The notes below the pieces were generated by a model. It did no database searches, was not told where the DNA came from, and was given only the letters and a program-made list of their open reading frames with translations. From Solitalea lacus (GTDB lineage: Bacteria; Bacteroidota; Bacteroidia; Sphingobacteriales; Sphingobacteriaceae): a stretch of 64,000 nucleotides of DNA. Position numbers and translations under genes: made by a program. Numbering within the stretch: the first letter of the stretch is position 1; each line of letters starts with the position of its first letter. Shown here one piece after another: positions 52,301 through 57,309 of this stretch. The stretch lies in the NCBI RefSeq assembly GCF_022014595.1, contig NZ_CP091740.1:1724200-1788199 (forward strand), given 5' to 3'.

Positions 52301-55300
52301 AGTGGCTCCTCCTGCTTCTATTTTAAGATACATTTGGAACTTTGGTGATGGGTCTCCTGTAGTTACTGTTACAACACCTACAGTTACACATCCTTATAAT
52401 ACGGTTGGTCAATATAATGTTACCTTAACGGTAGAAACCAACCAGACACCTGGTTGTTCAAGCACTACATCGCAGGCTTACACTTTTGTGGGTACTAGTC
52501 CGGTTGTTGACTTCAATATAGCCAACAGTGCTATTTGTGACCAGGATTCAGTGCATCTGCAAAGTACTGCAACCGTTGCTGTGGGTAATATTAAAACTTA
52601 CGACTGGCAGTTCTTTGAAAATGGCAAACGCATAGGGGTTTTGGCTAAAAATCAGCCAGATATTTATGCAACATTCCCTAAAGATTCTGTAGATAGAAAC
52701 TACGCAGTTAAACTAGTGGTTACTACTGAGGGTGGATGTGTGGATAGTTCAGCGTTAAAACCGTTTACCATTAAAGCATTGCCTAAGATTGTATTAGACA
52801 TTGTTGACAAAGACGTTTGTTATGCACCTGGTCTGATTTCAATTAATGTTACTCCTTCAACAGGTGGAATATTAACCGGTAACGGAGTTGTAGCAGGAAC
52901 AAATCAGTTTAATCCAATGGTTGCAGGAATTGGCAAACATGCGATTAGGTTTGTTTATACAGATCCATCTTCGGGATGTTTGAGTTCGATAACTGATACT
53001 ATTTCAGTATGGGCATTGCCAACTCCAAGTATAACAACCGGAACAAATGCATTATGTAAGGGAGATACTGTTCTGTTAAAAACTCAAAAGGCTTCTTCTT
53101 ATCAGTGGTACATGGACGGAGCAGCGATTGCAGGAGCTACAGATTCTGTACTTCAAGTATATAACGTAGGTTCTCATAATTATACAGTAGAGGTAACAAA
53201 CCAATTCGGATGTTCAGCTTCTTCAACGGCAACTTTGGCAACTATTTACTCAAAACCAATTGTTGATTTCGAATTACCTGATGGCTGTTTAACAGATACT
53301 ACAGTGTTTGTCAATCGCTCTACAAATGCTGATGGTAGTCCAATGAACTACTTCTGGAAATTTGAGGATGATCCTAATAAAACATCAGATATTTATTCAA
53401 CAGACAAAGATGGAAGACACTTCTATATGTCTACAGGACCTAAGAAGGTTAAATTGGTAGTTACTACAGATAATGGCTGTACAGACAGTTTAACTAAAGT
53501 GTTTAATGTTAAAGGTGATACACCTCGAGTAAACTGGTACCTTAAGAACCGATCATCTGTTTGTGCTGGCGATAGCCTGACTTTAAGGGATACCTCAGTA
53601 ATGCGTTTAGGTGTAAGCTATGACTATAAATGGAGATTCTTTGATGGGCCTACTGAAATCAATTTAAATCAGGAAGCTCGTAATCAGATCACTGTATTTA
53701 TTCCAGATGTTTATGCTGGCAAAACATTGAGTGCAGAGTTAACCGTCACTCCAACTTATGGCTGTCCTGCATCGTTTACTAATTCGTTTGTTGTCTACAA
53801 AAAACCAACTGTAAGCTTTAGTTTGTCGATTGACAGCATGTGTGTGAATGATGCACCACTGCCACTCAATACAGGTACTCCAGTTGGCGGTGTGTACACA
53901 ATCAAGGGTGGAAAAGGTATTTATAAGAATGTATTCTACCCTGATACTGCAGGTGCGGGAGTTCATGTAATTACATATACTTACACTGATCCGGTAACAA
54001 AATGTTTTACTGCAATTAATGATACAATTAGTGTGTTTGTAAATCCACTTGCAGTTGTGAAACTGGTTGGTACGAATAATGTTTGTGAAGGCACTAAAGT
54101 GAGATTAAAAGCGGAAGGCATTGGAAGTAAATACGAATGGAGAAGAAATAATGTAGTAATTCCTGGAGCTACTGCAGTAACGTATGATGCTACTACAGCA
54201 GGTTACTATCAGGTGCGTATTATCAATAACGCTGGATGTGATGATCTTTCTGATTCAGTTCAGGTGAATATCTGGGCACGTCCGGTAGCACTGTTTGATG
54301 TACCTTCGAGCTGTATGATTGATGCAATTCAATTTACAAATACCAGTTCGATTAGTGATGGTACTACTTTGGGATATTTGTGGAACTTTGGTGATGGAGC
54401 AGGATCAATTACAACCGTTCAGAATCCACTTTACAGGTTTAAGACCCCTGGATTGAAACATATTACATTGAAAGTGTTCTCTGTTCATGGTTGCGATTCA
54501 ACTTACTCAATGGATGTAATGATTAGCGGTGAGCCTAAAGCTGAGTTTGTAATTACTTCTCCTCAGCCATATTGTGAGAAAGATGAATTGATCTTCCAAG
54601 ATAAGTCGACCGTTCCAATTGGAAGTGTTCAGAACTGGCAATGGAAGATTTTCGGTCCATCAGGTAATCAAATTGTGAATAATAAGCCAATGAACGGCCC
54701 AACAATGGTGTTCAATCCGCCAATTATACAATCGAATGTTACTTATCAGGTGCGATTGATTGTAAGTACAGGAGCGTCATGTGTTGATTCGATCACTTAT
54801 GGCTTTACCGTAAAACCAAGTCCTGTAGTTGCCTTTGCGCCGATTGACTCTGTTTGTTTGACGGTTCCATCCGTAGTTCTTAATGGTGGAACTCCACAAG
54901 ATGGAGTAGGAGGAACTGGAGTGTATAGTGGTTTAGGGGTGAAAAACGGTAGTTTCTATCCGCAAAAAGTAGGTCCAGGTACGCATATTATAACCTATAC
55001 CTTTACGGCAGCAAACTTCTGTACAGATACAGCACAACAACGAATTGTGGTGAATGAATCTCCTGTAATTGATTGTATGGACTTTGATGTACTTGTTGGA
55101 AATAGTGTGAAACTGGATATTAAGTTACTATCGAAAGAAAGTGCTAATTACACTTACAGATGGTCGCCAGCAGTTGGACTAGATAATCCGAATATCTTAA
55201 CGCCAACGGTGCTTTCTGCGACTAGCGATATGACCTATACATTAACGGTAACAAATGCTGAAGGATGTGAAAGTATCTGTAATGTACATGTAAATGTATT

Positions 55301-55571
55301 GCCAGATCTTAAAATACCTGATGTAATTACACCAAATGGTGATGGTCAGAACGATACTTGGGATATACCAGGTATTGAGAAGTACCCTGATATTGAAGTT
55401 TATGTTTATAACCGTTACGGTGATAGAATTTACTTCTCGAGAGGTTATGTTGACAGATGGGATGGTATGCGTGATGGTAAACCGGTTCCTCCGGCAACTT
55501 ACTACTACGTAATTAAGCCTAATAAAGATCAGCTTAAACCAAGAGCAGGGGCTGTAACAGTAATCTACTAA
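34377..55571 (+). CDS. Giant SprB-like repeat surface protein with type B T9SS sorting domain
   Basis: This is a 7,064-residue protein. The long N-terminal signal region (about 1-43) has its hydrophobic core at LMIFFFALLGLLGSG and ends near AKGQQ. Residues about 55-300 form a unique domain, perhaps ligand-binding (TYEFSAYITNL and NDLAIDDINFRPCG resemble CBM-like jelly-roll patterns). Then come dozens of Ig-like and PKD-like beta domains with repeated SVTxxGxYxVxV and YxWxFGDG patterns, and Cys residues spaced about one per domain. Two near-identical tandem arrays lie at residues about 1004-2741 and 3795-5866. The C-terminus is a type B sorting domain (IPDVITPNGDGQNDTW, then YNRYGDRIYFS and WDG). 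It is expected to be exported by type IX secretion and displayed or released at the cell surface, as for gliding adhesins like SprB. No porP/sprF-like partner lies beside it. Confidence 0.92.
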   Translation: MEQNFYAQTLRLLKSSGSPFRFLMIFFFALLGLLGSGFDAKGQQSSNGALCSGTLGSPVVTIDFGYGTASSNYGPPLASSVTNYDYWYPSIIPIAPDAGDDLHDNKYAILPRLNWNISHNAAKDGSGRWTSPGAWHIYNHDHTYWLDIQNGITPRTDGYMYVVNAAYEPGIFYQERVDQLCAGTTYEFSAYITNLINGSSCGNNAIKPNVRFQIESTTGTVLGYYETGDLNQTNCKTSASYNLPTSNPTECVAEKDLWQQVGFLFTIPAGNSSVIIKMINNNPGGCGNDLAIDDINFRPCGPTISMQPSTDKQICIGDNFDFWAVLGSGYSNPYYVWEKSTDGGNTWFDYTSPSTNNRLTFTNATITNSGYYRVRVGGDATSVTNDNCYVISDPVRLTVMPLPSVSVTGRSSLCLGESTTLVADPSNARSYQWFKVGQATALTAKGNFPTYTFTATSVTQSGDYYVVAYNDYNCQQQSQNFHVTVNAPPTPQIIGPTSICNGDEGTLRISGVTNAVAWQWYEWDGQNRRVLDVNGTGPTYTVRGGLQSEYSVRVTDANGCSAESPKFKVTGGQPIKGRFGYVGGIPLCGGSSTTMYFQLIGNGVEPGYFAWYKDGVIYRDGQWPPNTNQIQVVITEPGRYRLWVENFNGCTGFAEGWLDVVVYPPPVPEIVQSGPVSFCGYAGAGVTLSVSGSFSTYQWYKNGVIISGATGATYYATTSGDYTVWVTSNNGCTGGSATTTVTVNSVPTPSIAPAAGQSPTFCSGGSVDLVATPAGASNYTWYLNGTTQVQTGPSNIFHATQAGNYTVKVTSAQSCDGTSAPFAVTVYDIPNPVVSPGTSSICAGTPLTLSVGPIAAGAIYTWYKTGSSTPLGTGATYPVNETVAGTYNYYVVATYSGGCSETSNNATITVNALPNTTITASGPASFCAPGSVTLSVPVQAGATYIWYKDGIAIVPAATSNQYIATTSGTYTVKVTYPSSTCFDTSDDFVVTVYDFTPPTLSTTTSTTCSGNMVTLRLSSYNTGVYSYQWQQSVDGGTTWTNVSGTQTLDVTAVGTYKYQVVVAELAHPTCPKTTNVQDVVINAVPTAVITSNIPAQVCKGTTVDLSVTPAANQDYQWYMGAGTSNPVGTNSPTYTTGVGGTYHVVVTNRTSTCSTISGDFTVTVWDITPPVIVSSTPSLCANGTVTLSITGGSYVPGLVYTWKQGSTTVQSGGQTYVASAAGTYTVEATDAGGHCPKTSNSITVNPLPTVSPVTPTTVSFCDGGNGTIGVTNNANYNYSWTKDGISIPDNTASINVIDGGVYQVTVSDKVTNCPIAPISFTVNEWTFTAPTLTASASTTCSGNTVTLRLSSYNTGVYSYQWQQSVDGGTTWTNVSGTQTLDVTAVGTYKYQVVVAELAHPTCPKTTNVQDVVINAVPTAVITSNIPAQVCKGTTVDLSVTPAANQDYQWYMGAGTSNPVGTNSPTYTTGVGGTYHVVVTNRTSTCSTISGDFTVTVWDITPPVIVSSTPSLCANGTVTLSITGGSYVPSLVYTWKQGSTTVQSGGQTYVASAAGTYTVEATDAGGHCPKTSNSITVNPLPTVSPVTPTTVSFCDGGNGTIGVTNNANYNYSWTKDGISIPDNTASINVIDGGVYQVTVSDKVTNCPIAPISFTVNEWTFTAPTLTASASTTCSGNTVTLRLSSYNTGVYSYQWQQSVDGGTTWTNVSGTQTLDVTAVGTYKYQVVVAELAHPTCPKTTNVQDVVINAVPTAVITSNIPAQVCKGTTVDLSVTPAANQDYQWYMGAGTSNPVGTNSPTYTTGVGGTYHVVVTNRTSTCSTISGDFTVTVWDITPPVIVSSTPSLCANGTVTLSITGGSYVPGLVYTWKQGSTTVQSGGQTYVASAAGTYTVEATDAGGHCPKTSNSITVNPLPTVSPVTPTTVSFCDGGNGTIGVTNNANYNYSWTKDGISIPDNTASINVIDGGVYQVTVSDKVTNCPIAPISFTVNEWTFTAPTLTASASTTCSGNTVTLRLSSYNTGVYSYQWQQSVDGGTTWTNVSGTQTLDVTAVGTYKYQVVVAELAHPTCPKTTNVQDVVINAVPTAVITSNIPAQVCKGTTVDLSVTPAANQDYQWYMGAGTSNPVGTNSPTYTTGVGGTYHVVVTNRTSTCSTISGDFTVTVWDITPPVIVSSTPSLCANGTVTLSITGGSYVPGLVYTWKQGSTTVQSGGQTYVASAAGTYTVEATDAGGHCPKTSNSITVNPLPTVSPVTPTTVSFCDGGNGTIGVTNNANYNYSWTKDGISIPDNTASINVIDGGVYQVTVSDKVTNCPIAPISFTVNEWTFTAPTLTASASTTCSGNTVTLRLSSYNTGVYSYQWQQSVDGGTTWTNVSGTQTLDVTAVGTYKYQVVVAELAHPTCPKTTNVQDVVINAVPTAVITSNIPAQVCKGTTVDLSVTPAANQDYQWYMGAGTSNPVGTNSPTYTTGVGGTYHVVVTNRTSTCSTISGDFTVTVWDITPPVIVSSTPSLCANGTVTLSITGGSYVPGLVYTWKQGTTTVQSGGQTYVASVAGTYTVEATDAGGHCPKTSNLITVNPLPTVSTVTPTTVSFCDGGNGTIGVTNNANYNYSWTKDGISIPDNTASINVIDGGVYQVTVSDKVTNCPIAPISFTVNEWKFTAPTLTASASTTCSGNTVTLRLSSYNTGVYSYQWQQSVDGGTTWTNVSGTQTLDVTAVGTYKYQVVVAELAHPTCPKTTNVQDVVINPVPSINVNAFPASGLCSGTPFTFMISNPDVANEEYLWKQDGVIKGTLADISLSVTTTSVVTLEVTNKITKCKQFLSFNAVFEDYDAPEVTSSVGSTCGDGKVTLSINPYLSNVTYQWKRSINGGAYTNEGGGEQNFVDQFIGLTAVTTVKYKVEATGPAPNNCVKESNEVTVVFNPEPDVTINASSALDICDGESVTLKVANPVALDTYVWKRNGTTLLGETSSSLIVDNSPTKGTAIYKVEITRPSTTCRAESAEFTVVIHKITKPVVSAVGPDAVCKGGTVTLQFAPQESNVNYQWEKSLDNEVTWNPIIGATSNVYITDATIDNTTAHYRVKATVASPAAVAGRCEQYSNAFKVTIYDLPTVSITPPTAEFCRGDNADLKVVGPDNVTLDYEWYNGTTKVGTGDTYNATLSGNYSVKAINKVTKCEAVSNVAVVTVNELPKPIITDDGNSVIDFCSGGSTITLKTTIAYVEYEWFRDGVSVSTSPTYTVPNTNDGNHTYYVRVKDSKGCYGNSDVLKINTFQPVVVVDGPTTGCAGTGRKLSIILNGVILEWWFDDGVNPPVKLATNQQDVIALTTGDYWVVAKDATGTCSKTSDKVRITIEDINPTITQNAPVNKCEQNGNAFRLDVNAPFNDATKYDYQWFSVVGGVDNIISGATQNTYNVTKSGQYKVVVSNKFGCSGDVTDVVTFDPVPVADIIMPANGCTPIAGVQFTDNTNTNGAVIPVNGYVWNFGDGTSFTGQVPPLHIYSLAGTYNVTLKVTTNKGCTSEMTRQYIFSGHTPVVEFIPVNGVFCQADEVQFTSTGQTTFGTVGTAATAKYKWEIIDAGGATIATILDVADPKYKFPAATIPKTYTVKLTVTTEYSCWDDVVHTIVINPTPLVTLTLPSDICVDASDLLLTGKGTSNLVGGSEKYEALAPYAANVTQVGSDYYFNPSGVPANTSVTIRYTYTSADNCPAFTDAVITVRPMPSGVTLTPALTQICADGGPVLLTATATDATSYEWHSVIGGVDNIIPGVTKNTYSTSAAGDYYVIAKSKYTCSTQSANATVIVNPLPMPSIGLPASCLPIGAASFSGSSTETITGWSWTVVGAEGTQTSTVQNPSFNFTALGDKTITLEVTSDKGCKKQAVSIYTFEGFTPVASFSLPAQSCQVDAVQVTNASTVSPVGTVTYKWEVFEGSTPVTGMIIPAVAAPQITFPQATTVKTYTVKLTLNNSASCSDEHSEDITIYPSPAVTLDLPQTEICATPGLTLDLTGTGKSNLPAASGTEVYSGEGVSLVAGKYVFNPNAVTGPLPKVVDITYTYTYTTGVAAMPGCPASVTKQITVNPLPAIATQPVGAAICADGSTATLSVVANIVTGAPLRYQWYETTRGELTGETNASLVTDKAGTYYVTVSSDLSCGITSASATVTVNPLPMPSIGLPASCLPIGAASFTGSSTETITSWSWTVVGAEGTQTSNVQNPSFNFTALGDKTITLEVTSDKGCKKQAVSVYTFEGFTPVAAFSLPAQSCQVDAVQVTNASTVSPVGTVTYKWEVFEGSTPVTGMIIPAVAAPQITFPQATTVKTYTVKLTLNNSASCSDEHSEDITIYPSPAVTLDLPQTEICATPGLTLDLTGTGKSNLPAASGTEVYSGEGVSLVAGKYVFNPNAVTGPLPKVVDITYTYTYATGVAAMPGCPASVTKQITVNPLPAIATQPVGAAICADGSTATLSVIANIVTGAPLRYQWYETTRGELTGETNASLVTDKAGTYYVTVSSDLSCGITSASATVTVNPLPMPSIGLPASCLPIGAASFTGSSTETITSWSWTVVGAEGTQTSNVQNPSFNFTALGDKTITLEVTSDKGCKKQAVSVYTFEGFTPVAAFSLPAQSCQVDAVQVTNASTVSPVGTVTYKWEVFEGSTPVTGMIIPAVAAPQITFPQATTVKTYTVKLTLNNSASCSDEHSEDITIYPSPAVTLDLPQTEICATPGLTLDLTGTGKSNLPAASGTEVYSGEGVSLVAGKYVFNPNAVTGPLPKVVDITYTYTYTTGVAAMPGCPASVTKQITVNPLPAIATQPVGAAICADGSTATLSVVANIVTGAPLRYQWYETTRGELTGETNASLVTDKAGTYYVTVSSDLSCGITSASATVTVNPLPMPSIGLPASCLPIGAASFTGSSTETITSWSWTVVGAEGTQTSNVQNPSFNFTALGDKTITLEVTSDKGCKKQAVSVYTFEGFTPVAAFSLPAQSCQVDAVQVTNASTVSPVGTVTYKWEVFEGSTPVTGMIIPAVAAPQITFPQATTVKTYTVKLTLNNSASCSDEHSEDITIYPSPAVTLDLPQTEICATPGLTLDLTGTGKSNLPAASGTEVYSGEGVSLVAGKYVFNPNAVTGPLPKVVDITYTYTYTTGVAAMPGCPASVTKQITVNPLPAIATQPVGAAICADGSTATLSVVANIVTGAPLRYQWYETTRGELTGETNASLVTDKAGTYYVTVSSDLSCGITSASATVTVNPLPMPSIGLPASCLPIGAASFTGSSTETITSWSWTVVGAEGTQTSNVQNPSFNFTALGDKTITLEVTSDKGCKKQAVSVYTFEGFTPVAAFSLPAQSCQVDAVQVTNASTVSPVGTVTYKWEVFEGSTPVTGMIIPAVAAPQITFPQATTVKTYTVKLTLNNSASCSDEHSEDITIYPSPAVTLDLPQTEICATPGLTLDLTGTGKSNLPAASGTEVYSGEGVSLVAGKYVFNPNAVTGPLPKVVDITYTYTYATGVAAMPGCPASVTKQITVNPLPAIATQPVGAAICADGSTATLSVIANIVTGAPLRYQWYETTRGELTGETNASLVTDKAGTYYVTVSSDLSCGITSASATVTVNPLPMPSIGLPASCLPIGAASFTGSSTETITSWSWTVVGAEGTQTSNVQNPSFNFTALGDKTITLEVTSDKGCKKQAVSVYTFEGFTPVAAFSLPAQSCQVDAVQVTNASTVSPVGTVTYKWEVFEGSTPVTGMIIPAVAAPQITFPQATTVKTYTVKLTLNNSASCSDEHSEDITIYPSPAVTLDLPQTEICATPGLTLDLTGTGKSNLPAASGTEVYSGEGVSLVAGKYVFNPNAVTGPLPKVVDITYTYTYATGVAAMPGCPASVTKQITVNPLPQITTHPQPQSICDGEVATLSVTATIAAGNVFYQWYEQTAGKLAGQTGSSLAVTNAGVYYVEVTSDYACPVTSNTAAVIVNPLAEAHFAIPGSCSSVSGTVFDASDSKVAPPASILRYIWNFGDGSPVVTVTTPTVTHPYNTVGQYNVTLTVETNQTPGCSSTTSQAYTFVGTSPVVDFNIANSAICDQDSVHLQSTATVAVGNIKTYDWQFFENGKRIGVLAKNQPDIYATFPKDSVDRNYAVKLVVTTEGGCVDSSALKPFTIKALPKIVLDIVDKDVCYAPGLISINVTPSTGGILTGNGVVAGTNQFNPMVAGIGKHAIRFVYTDPSSGCLSSITDTISVWALPTPSITTGTNALCKGDTVLLKTQKASSYQWYMDGAAIAGATDSVLQVYNVGSHNYTVEVTNQFGCSASSTATLATIYSKPIVDFELPDGCLTDTTVFVNRSTNADGSPMNYFWKFEDDPNKTSDIYSTDKDGRHFYMSTGPKKVKLVVTTDNGCTDSLTKVFNVKGDTPRVNWYLKNRSSVCAGDSLTLRDTSVMRLGVSYDYKWRFFDGPTEINLNQEARNQITVFIPDVYAGKTLSAELTVTPTYGCPASFTNSFVVYKKPTVSFSLSIDSMCVNDAPLPLNTGTPVGGVYTIKGGKGIYKNVFYPDTAGAGVHVITYTYTDPVTKCFTAINDTISVFVNPLAVVKLVGTNNVCEGTKVRLKAEGIGSKYEWRRNNVVIPGATAVTYDATTAGYYQVRIINNAGCDDLSDSVQVNIWARPVALFDVPSSCMIDAIQFTNTSSISDGTTLGYLWNFGDGAGSITTVQNPLYRFKTPGLKHITLKVFSVHGCDSTYSMDVMISGEPKAEFVITSPQPYCEKDELIFQDKSTVPIGSVQNWQWKIFGPSGNQIVNNKPMNGPTMVFNPPIIQSNVTYQVRLIVSTGASCVDSITYGFTVKPSPVVAFAPIDSVCLTVPSVVLNGGTPQDGVGGTGVYSGLGVKNGSFYPQKVGPGTHIITYTFTAANFCTDTAQQRIVVNESPVIDCMDFDVLVGNSVKLDIKLLSKESANYTYRWSPAVGLDNPNILTPTVLSATSDMTYTLTVTNAEGCESICNVHVNVLPDLKIPDVITPNGDGQNDTWDIPGIEKYPDIEVYVYNRYGDRIYFSRGYVDRWDGMRDGKPVPPATYYYVIKPNKDQLKPRAGAVTVIY
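37387..42600 (+). repeat. Tandem array A: 996-bp units inside the giant gene
   Basis: Five full units (37387-38382, 38383-39378, 39379-40374, 40375-41370, 41371-42366) and a partial sixth of about 234 bp (42367-42600) follow in exact 996-bp register. Each encodes 332 residues, about four Ig-like domains. Units are nearly identical in DNA, with only a few substitutions, most in the second half of the fifth unit. A silent CAG/CAA difference at a Gln codon alternates CAG, CAA, CAG, CAA, CAG over the five units, which suggests that a two-unit block was duplicated. Confidence 0.95.
45759..51976 (+). repeat. Tandem array B: 1,077-bp units inside the giant gene
   Basis: Five full units (45759-46835, 46836-47912, 47913-48989, 48990-50066, 50067-51143) and a partial sixth (51144 to about 51976) follow with a 1,077-bp period. 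Each encodes 359 residues (PKD and Ig-like domains). Most units differ by only a few bases; the first is the most divergent. Two linked variants (Thr versus Ala before TGVAAM, and Val versus Ile in a VxANIV segment) occur together. Units 1, 3 and 4 carry Thr/Val; units 2 and 5 carry Ala/Ile. Unit 6 carries Ala and ends before the second site. Confidence 0.95.
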
Positions 55572-55590
55572 CCAGGATAAAATCAAATAC

Positions 55591-55619
55591 AAAGGCGATC
55601 TGAAAGGATCGCCTTTTTT
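55591..55619 (+). terminator. Terminator after the giant gene
   Basis: AAAGGCGATC (55591-55600) and GATCGCCTTT (55607-55616) form a 10-bp stem with a 6-nt loop, followed by T residues. It lies 19 bp after the stop. Confidence 0.88.
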
Positions 55620-55685
55620 AATTCTTATAAATATTGAATGAGTTTGGAATGTTTAAGGAGCAAATGCTAATTAGCCAGCAATTTG

Positions 55686-56306
55686 CTATAAATAGGGTTC
55701 AAGTACTTCAGCTAGCGATTCTCCCGATGCAACTAATCGAGTCTGTAAGCCTAATTTTTGGGCCGTTTCAATATGCTGAGGGCTATCATCAATGAATAAA
55801 GTTTCCTCAGGCGTGAGTTGATGATTGGATAGTACCTGTTCAAAAATAGTTGCGTGCGGTTTTCTAGAGCCCATTAAATGCGAATAGTAGTCCTTTTCAA
55901 AATAGCCCGACATATCATTAATATTCCATTCTCGTTTTAAATAATCTATTATCCAGTTGTAGTGAATTTCATTATTGTTACTTAATAGAAATGTGCGGTA
56001 TTTGGTTTTGGCCTTTAACAAAAGTTCTAAATTTCCATCATCAATACCTATTAATAACGAGTTCCATGCATCAATAATTTCTTGATAGGTTGCTTCAGGG
56101 ACGAATTTTTGTACTTCTTTAACGAAATCGTTGACGTTAATTTCTCCTTTATCCAGCTTGTCGAAAAGAGTTGATTGGGTTGTATGGCCAAAAAGTTCAT
56201 CAATATTGTTTAATCCTAGTTTTTTAAAGGATTGGCTAGTGCGTTCAAAATCAATGGAAAAGATTACGTTGCCGTAATCAAAGATTATATTTTTAATTTT
56301 TTTCAC
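55686..56306 (-). CDS. HAD family hydrolase (YihX-like phosphatase)
   Basis: This 206-residue HAD-IA hydrolase has the nucleophile Asp10 in FDYGNVI. The second Asp of the usual DxD is replaced by Gly, as in the YihX group. Motif II is TFLLSNNNEIH, the motif III Lys is in GSRKPHATIF, and the motif IV acidic pair is in TLFIDDSPQHIETA. Relatives dephosphorylate sugar phosphates such as alpha-D-glucose-1-phosphate; the substrate here is unknown. It is convergent with the giant gene and divergent from the tRNA. Length is normal and no signal peptide is seen. Confidence 0.9.
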   Translation of the reverse strand: MKKIKNIIFDYGNVIFSIDFERTSQSFKKLGLNNIDELFGHTTQSTLFDKLDKGEINVNDFVKEVQKFVPEATYQEIIDAWNSLLIGIDDGNLELLLKAKTKYRTFLLSNNNEIHYNWIIDYLKREWNINDMSGYFEKDYYSHLMGSRKPHATIFEQVLSNHQLTPEETLFIDDSPQHIETAQKLGLQTRLVASGESLAEVLEPYL

Positions 56307-56379
56307 TTAAATAAGAGTTAAAATGTTGTGATTTCGGGTGCAATTTTACATATTTGCGGACGATTTGAGAAACAAATCA

Positions 56380-56453
56380 GGACCCTTAGCTCAGTTGGTT
56401 AGAGTAGGAGACTCATAATCTTTTGGTCCGGGGTTCGAGCCCCCGAGGGTCCA
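56380..56453 (+). tRNA. tRNA with CAU anticodon, probably tRNA-Ile2 (or elongator Met)
   Basis: A 74-nt cloverleaf: acceptor stem GGACCCT/AGGGTCC with discriminator A, D-arm GCTC...GAGT, anticodon loop CTCATAA with anticodon CAT at 56414-56416, T-arm CGGGG TTCGAGC CCCCG. CCA is not encoded. Acceptor and anticodon-arm sequence resemble E. coli tRNA-Ile2 (ileX) more than elongator tRNA-Met (metT), so it may be the lysidine-modified isoleucine tRNA reading AUA. A -7-like ATATTTGC lies at about 56350-56357. A hairpin terminator follows. Confidence 0.9.
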
Positions 56454-56463
56454 CTTCCTTAAA

Positions 56464-56494
56464 AAGCTTAATCTTTAGAGATTAGGCTTTTTTT
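56464..56494 (+). terminator. Terminator after the tRNA
   Basis: AAGCTTAATCT (56464-56474) pairs with AGATTAGGCTT (56479-56489), with one G-U pair and a 4-nt loop. A T-run follows. From here to 56861 no intact gene is seen. Confidence 0.85.
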
Positions 56495-56861
56495 ATGGCC
56501 TGAGATGTGGGAATAAAATGGTTCTCAAATGGTAAAAAAAAAATAATATCCTTAATAACGGTTGATTAATAGATGCGAATCTAAAATAGTTTTCAGCAAA
56601 TACCCGTGCATCCCCTGCGAATTTGTATCAATTTAAATTCTCAAGGGATTTTTTTTGAGGTTTGTATCCAACAAAACAAACTTTATTATGGAACACCCTC
56701 TATCAACCTCATAATTTGTACTTTTCTGAATGCATTAATACTCTAAGGCTATGCTTGTAAAAATAAACAAAACTAACTTTTAAAAAGAGGTCCATGTCAA
56801 AATCAGTCACATCAACTCGGGGAGCAAAAAGTCTCTTTCCCACTAAATGTGATGACAGGTG

Positions 56862-57088
56862 ATCAAAGCCGATAAATTGGGACTGGTAAATTTTGAAGGA
56901 AAAGAAATTGTATCAGCTACCTATGAATACATTGATGATGCCGAAGAGGAACTTTTGCGAGTGAGCACTATATGATTAACCTGAAAGGCGAAATAGTAAT
57001 TCCGCTAATGTATAAGGACGCCAGAGTTGCAAATGAGGGAACGATCGCTGTAATGATTGAACCTCAAAAAAGTCTCAATCTTAATTGA
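56862..57088 (+). pseudogene. WG-repeat protein remnant, frameshifted
   Basis: From 56862 the frame reads IKADKLGLVNFEGKEIVSA and on to a TGA at 56973-56975. In the frame from ATG 56972 it continues NLKGEIVIPLMYKDARVANEG and stops at 57086-57088. The pattern (K-x-G-L-V-x-x-x-G-x-x-V, then Y-x-x-I/A, then GE-IVIP-Y) is that of WG/KWG repeats. A frameshift at about 56970 separates the halves, and no proper N-terminus is present. This is probably the tail of a decayed gene of unknown function. Confidence 0.6.
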
Positions 57089-57098
57089 AAAACAAATA

Positions 57099-57283
57099 AT
57101 GACAAGAAAATACTCTTTTTATCAGTTTTTATAGTATTTGTGACATGCAAGGAAAGCCTTCTGCAACTTGGTTTTTACTCCCAATATGGTGGGAAGATTA
57201 TTTTATTGTTGCTAATCGGGCTCATTCTTTATGGAATTTTTTCAAAAGACAAACCAAAAAAGGTAAATCCAAAAAATATTTAA
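57099..57283 (+). pseudogene. Small lipoprotein-like membrane peptide, frameshifted
   Basis: The frame ending at 57281-57283 reads KILFLSVFIVFVTCKESLLQ, then a hydrophobic segment (IILLLLIGLILYGIFS) and a basic tail KDKPKKVNPKNI. The upstream ATG at 57099 is one base out of frame with it. A single missing A in the run at 57107-57110 would give a 61-residue protein with a lipobox-like VTC. It directly follows the WG remnant and precedes the gene at 57310. It may be a true mutation or a sequencing error. Confidence 0.45.
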
Positions 57284-57309
57284 ACACAAAAAAACTTAAA
57301 CAAAAACGT

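Noticed and set aside
57145-57309. Longer start for the membrane-anchored protein at 57310
   Set aside because: Another frame of this DNA encodes a better, hydrophobic peptide, and the extension lacks protein-like character.
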